DNA of 64,000 bases from Bacteroidetes bacterium UKL13-3 (GTDB taxonomy: Bacteria > Bacteroidota > Bacteroidia > UKL13-3). The DNA lies in assembly GCA_001602415.1 (NCBI GenBank), contig CP012155.1, positions 558,001-622,000 of the forward strand, read 5' to 3'. This document shows positions 25,063 through 32,408 of the stretch, one piece after another. The notes beneath the pieces are model-generated. The model was not told the DNA's origin and did no database searches. It was given only the letters and a program-made list of their open reading frames with translations. Position 1 is the stretch's first letter, and each line of letters starts with the position of its first letter. A program made the position numbers and the translations under genes.

Positions 25063-26163
25063 ATGAAGTCACGGGTGCGTTTATTGTTTGTACTTTCTGT
25101 GTTGTTGTTTAGCTCCTGTCAGCTAGGACGTTTTGCGTGGTATAATTTTGCTAATATTACCGATCACAAAATTTTCCCAACAAGAACATTGACACTATCT
25201 GATTCCCCTTTTACGTTCTTTAAAGGTAAACAGATTGCTCCCAAAACAATTGAAATAAATGGGAAGTCTCAATCTTTTGAAGCATTTCTGAAAGAGCATA
25301 AAACTGTTGCTTTTATGGTTATTCGAAATGATAGTATTTTATATGAGAACTACTTCTCAGGGTATGATTCTTCATCTATCGTTGCTTCTTTCTCAATGGC
25401 TAAATCCTATACTTCTGCATTAATTGGTTGTGCCATTGATGATGGATTGATTTTAAGCGTAAATGAGTCGATTACCAAGTATATCCCAGAAATGAGCAAA
25501 AACGGTTTCGATAAAGTTACCATAAAGCACTTGTTGCAAATGACTTCGGGAATTGATTTTAACGAGAGCTATTACAATCCTTTTGGAGATGCAGCAACAT
25601 TTTACTATGGCAGGCAATTGGATAAAAAAACAATAAAGTTGAAACTTGCTAAAGAGCCTGGAACACAGTTTGAGTATACCAGTGGTAGTACCCAACTGTT
25701 AGGCTTGGTATTGTCTAGGGCACTAAAAACAGAATCGATTACGCAATACTTTGAACGTAAATTATGGAAGCCGATGAATATGGAGTTTGAAGGAAGCTGG
25801 AGTTTAGACAAGAAAAATGGAATGGAAAAAACATTTTGTTGTTTGAATGCGCGTGCTAGGGATTTTGCGAAATTCGGTCGCTTGTATCTTAATAATGGGA
25901 ACTGGAATGGAACACAATTGGTTTCATCGGCATGGGTTGTAGAAAGCACAAAAGCTGATAGTAGCGAGGGTGGAGTACCTTATTATAAATATCAATGGTG
26001 GCTTGAGCCTGACAACATCAATCAATATTGTGCTCAAGGACATTTAGGGCAATATGTTTTTGTGGATAAGGAAAAGAAGATCATCATCGTCAGATTGGGT
26101 TCAGGATACGGAAACGTAGATTGGACTTATGTTGCATCAAGCCTTGCGCAGAACTTGCCATAA
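25063..26163 (+). CDS. serine hydrolase lipoprotein, beta-lactamase class C fold
   Basis: 366 residues. A lipoprotein signal peptide ends in FSSC (Cys about residue 19). The class C beta-lactamase/esterase EstB-type motifs are present: SMAKSYTS (S-x-x-K, nucleophile), YTSGSTQ (Y-x-S/N) and GHLGQYVFVDKEKK (H-x-G replacing K-T-G). Such proteins are esterases, D-aminopeptidases or transpeptidase-like enzymes more often than true beta-lactamases. It stands alone on the plus strand. Confidence 0.88.
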   Translation: MKSRVRLLFVLSVLLFSSCQLGRFAWYNFANITDHKIFPTRTLTLSDSPFTFFKGKQIAPKTIEINGKSQSFEAFLKEHKTVAFMVIRNDSILYENYFSGYDSSSIVASFSMAKSYTSALIGCAIDDGLILSVNESITKYIPEMSKNGFDKVTIKHLLQMTSGIDFNESYYNPFGDAATFYYGRQLDKKTIKLKLAKEPGTQFEYTSGSTQLLGLVLSRALKTESITQYFERKLWKPMNMEFEGSWSLDKKNGMEKTFCCLNARARDFAKFGRLYLNNGNWNGTQLVSSAWVVESTKADSSEGGVPYYKYQWWLEPDNINQYCAQGHLGQYVFVDKEKKIIIVRLGSGYGNVDWTYVASSLAQNLP

Positions 26164-26197
26164 AAAAATCCTTCCCACATAAGTGAAAAGGATTTTT
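26164..26197. terminator. bidirectional terminator between serine hydrolase gene and etfA
   Basis: A 10-bp perfect stem AAAAATCCTT / AAGGATTTTT with A-rich and T-rich flanks on both sides, placed between two convergent genes. Confidence 0.85.
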
Positions 26198-26218
26198 GAA
26201 TATGTATTAACTAGGAGA

Positions 26219-27187
26219 TTATCCTTTCAATTTTTTTGCAGCTTCAATAATTTTCGGCATTACATCAAATGCATCACCAACAATACCGTAATCGGCAGCT
26301 TTAAAGAATGGTGCTTCTGGATCTTTGTTGATAGCCACAATTACTTTACTTGAACTCACTCCTGCTAGATGTTGGATAGCCCCACTAATACCTACAGCAA
26401 TATATAAATTAGGCTTGATAGTGATACCTGTTTGACCAACGTGTTCAGAGTGTGGTCTCCAATCCATATCACTTACTGGTTTTGAACAAGCGGTAGCTGC
26501 ACCTAAAATGCCGGCCAAATCTTCAATTAATCCCCAGTTTTCTGGTCCTTTTAATCCACGTCCACCGCTCACAACAATTTCAGCTTCCGTTAACGGAATT
26601 TTACCTGTTACACGTAATACTTCAATTGTTTGAGTCACAAAATCAGCATCCGATAAACCTCCATCAGCAGCAACCACATTAGCAGGTTTGTTGTTGGTTA
26701 CAAGATCAAATGTGTTTGGTGTAATTGCTAATACTTTTACAGCAGTTTTTACATCTACATCAGCAAATGCTTTTCCGCTAAATACTGCACGTCTAACGTT
26801 AAACCCTGCGGTTGTATCTGGGTATGAAATCACACCACTTGCAATACCTGCGTTTAATTTAGCAGCCACGCGTGGGGAAACTGATTTTCCACTGTAGGTG
26901 TTAGAAATAACAATGATGGTTGAGCCTTCAGCTGTTGCTACGTTTGCAATAGCTTTTGCGTATGCTTCGGCTACAAAGTTTGCTACTTTATCACCTTTGA
27001 TGCTTATTATTTTATCGGCACCGTAGTTAGCTAATTCGGCAAGTTTGCTGTCGTCAACATTTCCAATAGAAACGGCAACGCATGTTGCTGACGTTTTTTT
27101 AGCTACTTCACTACCATAGCTTACGGCTTCAAAAGTTGATTTTTTAAATACTCCGTCAATACTTTCTGCAAATACTAATATACTCAT
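26219..27187 (-). CDS. etfA: electron transfer flavoprotein alpha subunit
   Basis: 322 residues. The C-terminal FAD-binding domain has the family signature: SGGRGLKGPENWGLIEDLA, then WRPHSEHVGQTGITIKPNLYIAVGISGAIQHLAG and VIVAINKDPEAPFF. With EtfB it accepts electrons from acyl-CoA dehydrogenases and passes them to the quinone pool. It lies 110 bp downstream of etfB in the same direction. Confidence 0.96.
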   Translation of the reverse strand: MSILVFAESIDGVFKKSTFEAVSYGSEVAKKTSATCVAVSIGNVDDSKLAELANYGADKIISIKGDKVANFVAEAYAKAIANVATAEGSTIIVISNTYSGKSVSPRVAAKLNAGIASGVISYPDTTAGFNVRRAVFSGKAFADVDVKTAVKVLAITPNTFDLVTNNKPANVVAADGGLSDADFVTQTIEVLRVTGKIPLTEAEIVVSGGRGLKGPENWGLIEDLAGILGAATACSKPVSDMDWRPHSEHVGQTGITIKPNLYIAVGISGAIQHLAGVSSSKVIVAINKDPEAPFFKAADYGIVGDAFDVMPKIIEAAKKLKG

Positions 27188-27189
27188 GT

Positions 27190-27232
27190 TTTTTTGCTTT
27201 TTGCTTTTAGCTTTTAGCAGTTGGCTAAAGAC
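27190..27232. repeat. degenerate heptamer tract between etfB and etfA
   Basis: Reads as units of 7: TTTTTGC, TTTTTGC, TTTTAGC, TTTTAGC, AGTTGGC, TAAAGAC. It fills much of the 110-bp space inside the operon. Confidence 0.7.
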
Positions 27233-27297
27233 TATAAGCGTGTTTAAATTTTATTTTGAGATAATGTGCCAAAGGCTAATTGCCAGCAGCATCTCTC

Positions 27298-28035
27298 TTA
27301 TATAACTTTCGCTTCGTTGTGCAATAAATCGATTAACTGTTCTGCTTGGTCGGCTGGAATTAATTTTACGCCACCTTTAGCAGCAGGTAAATCAAATCCA
27401 ACGGTTAAAGATGTAACGTCACCCGAGGTTGGTTCTACAACCGTTAACGGTTTGGTACGTGCCGCCATGATTCCACGCATGTTTGGAATACGTGGTTCTG
27501 TAAGTTCTTTTTGCGCACTTGCAACCAAAGGAAGTTTACAGCTTAATTTCTCGCGGCCTCCATCAATATCACGTTCCATTGTTGCTACTCCGTTTTCAAC
27601 ATCAATTTTGGTTACAACATTTACGGAAGGAATGCCTAACATTTCGCCTAACAATCCTGCTACTTGTCCGCCATTGTAATCAATAGATTCACGTCCAGTT
27701 AAAATTAAATCAAAACCTTGATCTTTTGCATAGGCAGCAATTTGCTCAGCCACAAAATAAGCACTGGTAGGTTCGGCATTCACACGAACAGCATCGTTGG
27801 CTCCAATTGCCAAAGCTTTACGAATACTGGCATCGGTATCGGCCAATCCAACGGTGATGGTGGTTACCGTTCCACCTTGTTTTTCGGTTATCTCTAACGC
27901 ACGGGTTAACGCTAACTCATCGTATGGATTGATGATAAACTGAACACCTGCAGTATTAAACTTCGTGTTGTTGTCGGTAAAAGTTACCTTTGTTGTCGTG
28001 TCTGGCACGTTGCTTACGCAAACTAATATCTTCAT
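27298..28035 (-). CDS. etfB: electron transfer flavoprotein beta subunit
   Basis: 245 residues, AMP-binding partner of EtfA. Motifs: MKILVCVSNVPDT at the start, NPYDELALTRALEI, and LILTGRESIDYNGGQVAGLLGEMLG (about 116-140), the beta-subunit signature region. Length is normal (about 250). First gene of the etfBA pair. Confidence 0.95.
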   Translation of the reverse strand: MKILVCVSNVPDTTTKVTFTDNNTKFNTAGVQFIINPYDELALTRALEITEKQGGTVTTITVGLADTDASIRKALAIGANDAVRVNAEPTSAYFVAEQIAAYAKDQGFDLILTGRESIDYNGGQVAGLLGEMLGIPSVNVVTKIDVENGVATMERDIDGGREKLSCKLPLVASAQKELTEPRIPNMRGIMAARTKPLTVVEPTSGDVTSLTVGFDLPAAKGGVKLIPADQAEQLIDLLHNEAKVI

Positions 28036-28060
28036 ACTTTCTGCTTCTATAAAAGGGAGA

Positions 28061-28068
28061 CAAAAGTA
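28061..28068 (-). promoter_or_regulatory. -7 box of etfBA
   Basis: Minus-strand TACTTTTG matches TAnnTTTG and ends 25 nt before the etfB ATG. No clear -33 element. Confidence 0.4.
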
Positions 28069-28090
28069 GCTAAATTTTGTTTTTAGAAAA

Positions 28091-28405
28091 ATGTCAAATT
28101 CTCGATTCGATAAACTACTTGAAATGCTTGAAAAACAGCCCGATGATTTATTTTTGCAGTATGCATTGGCTATGGAGTATTTAGGATTACAGCAGCCCGA
28201 TAAGGCTCAAACCCTTCTCATGCAAATTATTGCAACCGATGAACATTATGTTGCGGCCTACTATCAATTGGGGCTATTGTTACAAGGTAAAGATGAAGCA
28301 GCAGCAATAGCTATTTTTGAAAAGGGGATGCAAGAAGCCCAACTAAAAGGTGACCGGAAAACGGTGAATGAGTTTCGGAGTGCGTTAGATGAGTTGTTGT
28401 ATTGA
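28091..28405 (+). CDS. small tetratricopeptide-repeat protein
   Basis: 104 residues, fully helical. Two TPR-like units are visible: PDDLFLQYALAMEYLGLQQP (about 17-36) and EHYVAAYYQLGLLLQGKDEA (about 51-70), with the usual small-residue and aromatic spacing. No signal peptide. Likely a cytoplasmic protein-binding scaffold; the partner is unknown. It diverges from etfB across 55 bp. Confidence 0.8.
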   Translation: MSNSRFDKLLEMLEKQPDDLFLQYALAMEYLGLQQPDKAQTLLMQIIATDEHYVAAYYQLGLLLQGKDEAAAIAIFEKGMQEAQLKGDRKTVNEFRSALDELLY

Positions 28406-28704
28406 GACGTGCAGATGCGCAGATGTGAGAATGTGCAAATGAAAGGCACTATGTCAGTCTTATTTATCGCTGTTTTATGAAACACAAAAGAACTACCAAC
28501 GAACATTTCGCACCTCGATAAACTCGGTGAGACATTACTTTCACGCTGATATTTCCAAGGCCACCTGGGTACTATGCATATTAATAATGTGTAAATGTGC
28601 AGATTTGATTATGCTTCTCTCTCTCGCTTATGTCCTGTTAGATGTTTAATAGAGAGACAACATAGTTGAGCATCGCGGTCATGTTGAATAAGGGTTTGCG
28701 TAAA
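28406..28704. repeat. intergenic interval with 8-nt period tracts
   Basis: No gene is seen. Two tracts read with an 8-nt period: GTGCAGAT, GCGCAGAT, GTGAGAAT, GTGCAAAT near 28411, and ATGTGTAA, ATGTGCAG, ATTTGATT near 28588. A short CACC...GGTG inverted repeat (acctcgataaactcggtg) lies near 28510. Confidence 0.55.
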
Positions 28705-28744
28705 AACAAAAAAGGACAACTCGCCAAAAAATTGGAGTTGTCCT
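28705..28744 (-). terminator. rho-independent terminator of ssrA
   Basis: A 9-bp stem GGACAACTC / GAGTTGTCC with a 12-nt loop, followed on the minus strand by TTTTTTG. It begins 4 nt after the tmRNA CCA end. Confidence 0.9.
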
Positions 28745-28747
28745 GTG

Positions 28748-29118
28748 TGGTGGAGCTGCGGGGAGTCGAACCCCGGTCCGGAGATGGAACGGTCACGCTT
28801 TCTTCATGCTGAGTGACACATTATTTTTCGTGGTTGGTCAGGCTGTGTTACGGGCCAAACCTACCCTTATCCTCTTGGGTACTGATGCGAAGTAAAGGCC
28901 ACAGCTCATCAGGCTTTTCCAAACGATGCCTCTGATGTAAATGCGGTTAAGCTAACACTTACGAGACAATGGCTAGTGCGTAATCTTCCTGATTAGGCAG
29001 CCATAGCGAATTGATTTTCGCCAATTGATTGTTCGGGTATTGTGATTTACGAGCCAATATCCCAAGTCTCGGCATGCTTACGCGCCTATTGCACATCCCG
29101 TCAATTCCGGTCAGCCCC
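28748..29118 (-). ncRNA. ssrA: transfer-messenger RNA (tmRNA)
   Basis: 371 nt. The tRNA-Ala-like ends pair: 5' GGGGCTG with 3' CAGCTCC, then A and an encoded CCA at 28748-28750. The T-arm GGTTCGACTCC is clear. The tag frame lies at 28993-29022 and reads GENQFAMAA then TAA, close to other Bacteroidota tags that end in an Ala-Ala degron. tmRNA rescues stalled ribosomes and marks the truncated protein for proteolysis. Its partner smpB is not in this window. Confidence 0.97.
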
Positions 29119-29194
29119 AATTTATTTGAGAAGTTAGATATGAGAATTGAGAATTGTTACTCAATGCTTACTATTTTGTTTTCAAATAAGATTT

Positions 29195-29202
29195 CAAAGA
29201 TA
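29195..29202 (-). promoter_or_regulatory. possible -7 box of ssrA
   Basis: Minus-strand TATCTTTG matches TAnnTTTG, about 75 nt upstream of the mature 5' end. That would allow a 5' leader to be removed by RNase P. Confidence 0.4.
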
Positions 29203-29216
29203 AACGAATAATGTTG

Positions 29217-29252
29217 ATTTGAGATTTACGATGTGAGATTTGCGAGTGTTTG
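29217..29252. repeat. degenerate heptamer tract
   Basis: Contains units of 7: GATTTAC, GATGTGA, GATTTGC, preceded by TTTGA. A related tract occurs at 34643-34672. Confidence 0.6.
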
Positions 29253-29285
29253 GCATTTCAATCGCTTTGCCATTCAATTTTTGAG

Positions 29286-30152
29286 TTAGAAATTATATTT
29301 AATTCCAAGCGTATACATTAGCCAATTTGGGTTTACGTTTATCGTTTGGTAAGAGTTGAGTTGTCCATTTGTGTTGAAGGTTGCTGCATTCAAATCAATC
29401 ATATCAATAGCTGTGCTTCTCAAATAACTCACTTTGGCAAGTGCCATTAATTCTTTGTGGGTGTTAAATCGGTATTTCACTTTTAGGCCTAATGCTAAGT
29501 TTAGTCCATGTGCTTTGTTACTGCTCAGGTAATCGCCTGATGTTTCAGAATAATTCGTTGTGGAATTACGAATCTTTGTCTCCGTTTCTTTGTATGGATT
29601 GAGACGAACCCTGCTATAGGCTATGGAGGCAAATGGAGCAATAAATGATCTTCGGTATTCTGCTTCTAGATAATAGGAATATACCTCTAAACTGTTTTTG
29701 ATAACTGTTGAGTAGCTGGTATCTCCTTGTTTTTGATAGAAGTTGTTGGGTGATTTTCCAAAATTGGTGTAGTCGGCATTCATCCCAATGAGCCAATGTA
29801 AGCTGGATTCTTCTTCGCCAAAAATACGTGTAAGATTGATGCCAATATCGAAGCTGAACGCTGAACTGCCGCTAACCTGCTTGCCAAAGGAGCCTGTTGG
29901 AGCAAGGTAAGAATAATAAGCACCAATGTTGAAGATCGGTGCAATTTGCGTGAGCAGATACCATACAGGGTTTGACACCGCATCTTGCAATGCTTGTGTT
30001 TGCAGAGGTGTTAATTCTATTTTCTGCATACCCGAATCAACCACCATTTTTTCCGGAAGTTGTTTTTGGGAAGAGTCGGTTTGTGCAACGGCTATCACAG
30101 GGTATGCCAGTGGCAACAACACTAAAAGAATATAAGTAATTGTAATGCGCAT
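29286..30152 (-). CDS. outer membrane beta-barrel protein of unknown function
   Basis: 288 residues from ATG 30152 (the upstream in-frame codons give no signal peptide start). The signal peptide is cut near VAQT. The body shows alternating barrel-type strands such as AYYSYLAPTGSFGKQ, SYYLEAEYRRSFIAPFASIAY and LALGLKVKYRF, and the chain ends in an aromatic residue (TLGIKYNF), as barrel proteins do. No family is recognised. It is divergent from prfB. Confidence 0.75.
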   Translation of the reverse strand: MRITITYILLVLLPLAYPVIAVAQTDSSQKQLPEKMVVDSGMQKIELTPLQTQALQDAVSNPVWYLLTQIAPIFNIGAYYSYLAPTGSFGKQVSGSSAFSFDIGINLTRIFGEEESSLHWLIGMNADYTNFGKSPNNFYQKQGDTSYSTVIKNSLEVYSYYLEAEYRRSFIAPFASIAYSRVRLNPYKETETKIRNSTTNYSETSGDYLSSNKAHGLNLALGLKVKYRFNTHKELMALAKVSYLRSTAIDMIDLNAATFNTNGQLNSYQTINVNPNWLMYTLGIKYNF

Positions 30153-30240
30153 CATAGGCTGTTTGATAATACCAATATAAACAGTTATCAAGTAAAAACT
30201 ATGCCAGGTTGCAAATTCTGCACAAATTCCATTTCTCTGT

Positions 30241-30248
30241 TATATTTG
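30241..30248 (+). promoter_or_regulatory. -7 box of prfB
   Basis: TATATTTG matches TAnnTTTG and ends only 8 nt before the prfB ATG. The mRNA would have almost no leader. Confidence 0.5.
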
Positions 30249-30256
30249 CGCCCATT

Positions 30257-31334
30257 ATGACAAACGACCAATTTAAAGAGTTGAAGTCACGGGTAGAAAC
30301 CCTAAGGAGGTTTCTTTGACTACGATGTAAAAAAAATACAGGTTCTTGAAGAAGAACAACTAACGCACGAACCCGGTTTTTGGGATGATCCTAAACGTGC
30401 CGAACAAATCTTAAAAAACACCAAGCTTAAAAAAGTATGGACGGATGGTTTTGAAGAAGTGCAAACTTCATTTGATGACCTTGCCGTGCTGTATGAGTTC
30501 GAATTGGCTGGTGAGGCTACTGAGGAAGAATTGGAAGCGCACTATCAAACAACCAAAAAAGTTGTAGAAGAGATTGAGTTCAAAAACATGCTGAGTGGAG
30601 AAGAGGATCAGATGCATTGTGTGCTTAATATTAACTCGGGAGCGGGCGGTACAGAGAGTCAGGATTGGGCTTCGATGTTGATGCGCATGTATTTGATGTA
30701 TGCCGAAAAGCACAACATGAAAGCAACCGTTTTGGAACAACAAGATGGAGATGGTGCAGGTATCAAATCATGTTCTATTCAAATTGAAGGAGAGTTTGCT
30801 TTTGGATTTTTGAAGGGGGAGAATGGGGTGCATCGCCTGGTGCGAATTTCTCCATTTGATAGCAATGCTCGCAGACATACATCTTTTGCTTCGGTTTATT
30901 GTTATCCATTAGTGGATGATACCATTGAAATTGAAGTAAAAGACGCAGATATTGAAATTCAAACATCACGCTCGGGAGGAGCAGGAGGGCAGAACGTAAA
31001 TAAGGTGGAAACAAAAGTGCAGTTAACGCATAAACCAACTGGAATTGTGATTGTGTGTCAAGTTGAACGTTCACAAATTGGAAACAAGGAACGTGCCATG
31101 AAGATGTTGAAATCACAATTGTATGAATTGGAATTGCGCAAGCGCGATGAAGCCAAAGCAACAGTAGAGGCTGGTAAGAAAAAGATTGAATGGGGATCGC
31201 AAATTCGCAATTATGTTTTTCATCCTTATAAACTGGTTAAAGATTTACGAACAGATACTGAAACCAGTGATGTGCAAAGTGTGATGGATGGTAATTTGGA
31301 TGCGTTTATAAAAGCGTATTTGATGGAGTATTGA
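30257..31334 (+). CDS. prfB: peptide chain release factor 2 with programmed +1 frameshift
   Basis: The ATG at 30257 opens a 20-codon frame that ends at an in-frame TGA (30317-30319) inside AGGAGGTTTCTTTGAC. This is the classic RF2 recoding site: an internal SD-like AGGAGG (30305-30310), the slippery CTT and a TGA-C context. Shifting +1 after CTT continues at GAC 30318 to the stop at 31332-31334, giving 358 residues. The body has [13 protein letters not shown] (the SPF UGA/UAA recognition tripeptide) and [14 protein letters not shown] (the GGQ peptidyl-tRNA hydrolysis motif). The frameshift lets RF2 control its own level. Confidence 0.97.
30305..30320 (+). promoter_or_regulatory. RF2 recoding site (SD-like element, slippery codon, UGA)
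   Basis: AGGAGG-TTT-CTT-TGA-C. When RF2 is scarce the ribosome pauses at UGA and slips from CUU to UUU. A strong anti-SD contact stands out here because SD sequences are rare upstream of genes in this window. Confidence 0.95.
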
Positions 31335-31400
31335 GAGATTTGCAAATGTGACAATGTGGTGATTTGATGATGAGAAGGATGTGCAGATGTGATGATGATT
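31335..31400. repeat. degenerate 8-nt period tract
   Basis: Reads roughly as GCAAATGT, GACAATGT, GGTGATTT, GATGATGA, GAAGGATG, TGCAGATG, TGATGATG after the prfB stop. Confidence 0.5.
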
Positions 31401-31417
31401 AGAATAGAATAGACAAG

Positions 31418-31462
31418 GTGCCTGAGCTTCTGCGCAGCAGAGAGGCCGAAGGCACTTGTGCC
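31418..31462. promoter_or_regulatory. mutually exclusive hairpin arms
   Basis: Three complementary 5-nt arms: GTGCC (31418-31422), GGCAC (31451-31455) and GTGCC (31458-31462). The middle arm can pair with either neighbour. An internal TCTGC-GCA-GCAGA stem lies in the longer form. It could be an attenuator or prfB terminator remnant; no U-tract follows. Confidence 0.35.
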
Positions 31463-31465
31463 GAG

Positions 31466-31588
31466 GCAAACAGCAAACAGCAAACAGCAAACAGCAAACA
31501 GCAAACAGCAAACAGCAAACAGCAAACAGCAAACAGCAAACAGCAAACAGCAAACAGCAAACAGCAAACAGCAAACAGCAAACAGCAA
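31466..31588. repeat. perfect heptanucleotide tandem repeat (GCAAACA)17
   Basis: Seventeen uninterrupted copies of the 7-mer GCAAACA (31466-31584) plus a partial copy that runs directly into the ATG at 31589. As 7 is not a multiple of 3, each gain or loss of a copy changes the frame of anything translated across it, and changes the spacing to any upstream promoter by 7 nt. No point changes are visible, so the array is young or actively maintained. Confidence 0.97.
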
Positions 31589-32197
31589 ATGAAAATATTT
31601 TGTATAGGAAGAAATTACAGTGATCATGCTAAGGAATTGGGGAATGCAGTTCCTGAGAATCCTGTTGTATTTAGTAAACCAGATACGGCTTTGGTAAAAA
31701 ATGGAGAGCCATTTTATTTACCAGATTTTAGTAATGATGTTCACCATGAGGTAGAGCTTGTTATTAAGATTTCCAAAATGGGGAAGAAGATACAGGAGAA
31801 ATTTGCACGGAATTATTTTAACGAAATAGGATTGGGTATCGACTTTACGGCAAGAGATATGCAGCAACAATTGAAGGAAAAAGGATTGCCGTGGGAATTG
31901 GCTAAAGCTTTTGATGGATCGGCTCCGATAGGGGAGTTTATGGATGTATCCAATGTTGATTTGGGTAACATTAATTTCTCTTTGCAAAAAAATGGTACCG
32001 TTGTGCAAACTGGGAATACAGCTCAAATGATTTTTTCGTTTGAGCAAATTGTGAGTTTTATTTCACAGTATTTTACGTTGAAAGTGGGGGATTTGATATA
32101 CACCGGAACTCCTGCAGGTGTTGGTAAGGTTAGTGTTGGAGATAAACTCGAGGGATTTATTGAAGAAACAAAAATGCTTACTTGCGAGGTAAGGTAA
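31589..32197 (+). CDS. fumarylacetoacetate hydrolase (FAH) family protein
   Basis: 202 residues from the ATG directly after the heptamer array (an upstream in-frame GTG at 31418 would add a repeat-encoded leader and is unlikely). FAH metal and catalytic features: CIGRNYSDHAKELG at the start, VHHEVELVIK (Glu54, Glu56), GIDFTARD (Asp85), KAFDGSAPIG and YTGTPAGVG. The family includes acylpyruvases, oxaloacetate decarboxylases and related C-C hydrolases; the compact form and motif order fit an acylpyruvase-like enzyme, but the substrate is unproven. Confidence 0.9.
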   Translation: MKIFCIGRNYSDHAKELGNAVPENPVVFSKPDTALVKNGEPFYLPDFSNDVHHEVELVIKISKMGKKIQEKFARNYFNEIGLGIDFTARDMQQQLKEKGLPWELAKAFDGSAPIGEFMDVSNVDLGNINFSLQKNGTVVQTGNTAQMIFSFEQIVSFISQYFTLKVGDLIYTGTPAGVGKVSVGDKLEGFIEETKMLTCEVR

Positions 32198-32408
32198 CCG
32201 AGCTATTGATAAAATAGCTCAATTGTTTTTGAAAGTATTAATGGCCTTAATAAATAGTTTTATGCCTTTAAGTGTTCTCTTGCGTTTGCAAATCACTATC
32301 CGCATCAGAGGATGATAATCTATAAATTGATTCGGCAGGAGAAGGAGTATAAATTTCTAAGAAATGCCAACCTAAATTATGTATTTTACACGCTGTAAAA
32401 ATTTAGCT

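Noticed and set aside
25063-26163. A true beta-lactamase conferring resistance.
   Set aside because: S-x-x-K and Y-x-S are present, but the K-T-G box is replaced by H-x-G and it is a lipoprotein, as in the esterase/peptidase branch. Resistance cannot be claimed.
29029-29211. A 60-codon ORF on the plus strand.
   Set aside because: It lies over the tmRNA 5' half and its promoter on the other strand and has no coding character.
30459-31334. prfB as a shorter gene beginning at an internal codon, or as a frameshifted pseudogene.
   Set aside because: The upstream 20-codon frame and the AGGAGG-CTT-TGA-C site are exactly the RF2 recoding signal, so the gene is full-length and functional with a programmed shift.
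31226-31627. Minus-strand ORFs with LLFAVCC repeats and the plus-strand NSKQQTA repeat peptide.
   Set aside because: They are the translation of a 7-nt array in each frame, which gives a 7-residue periodic peptide with no stop. No start signal, no conserved flank. Only the plus-strand frame could be meaningful, as a frame switch for the FAH gene.
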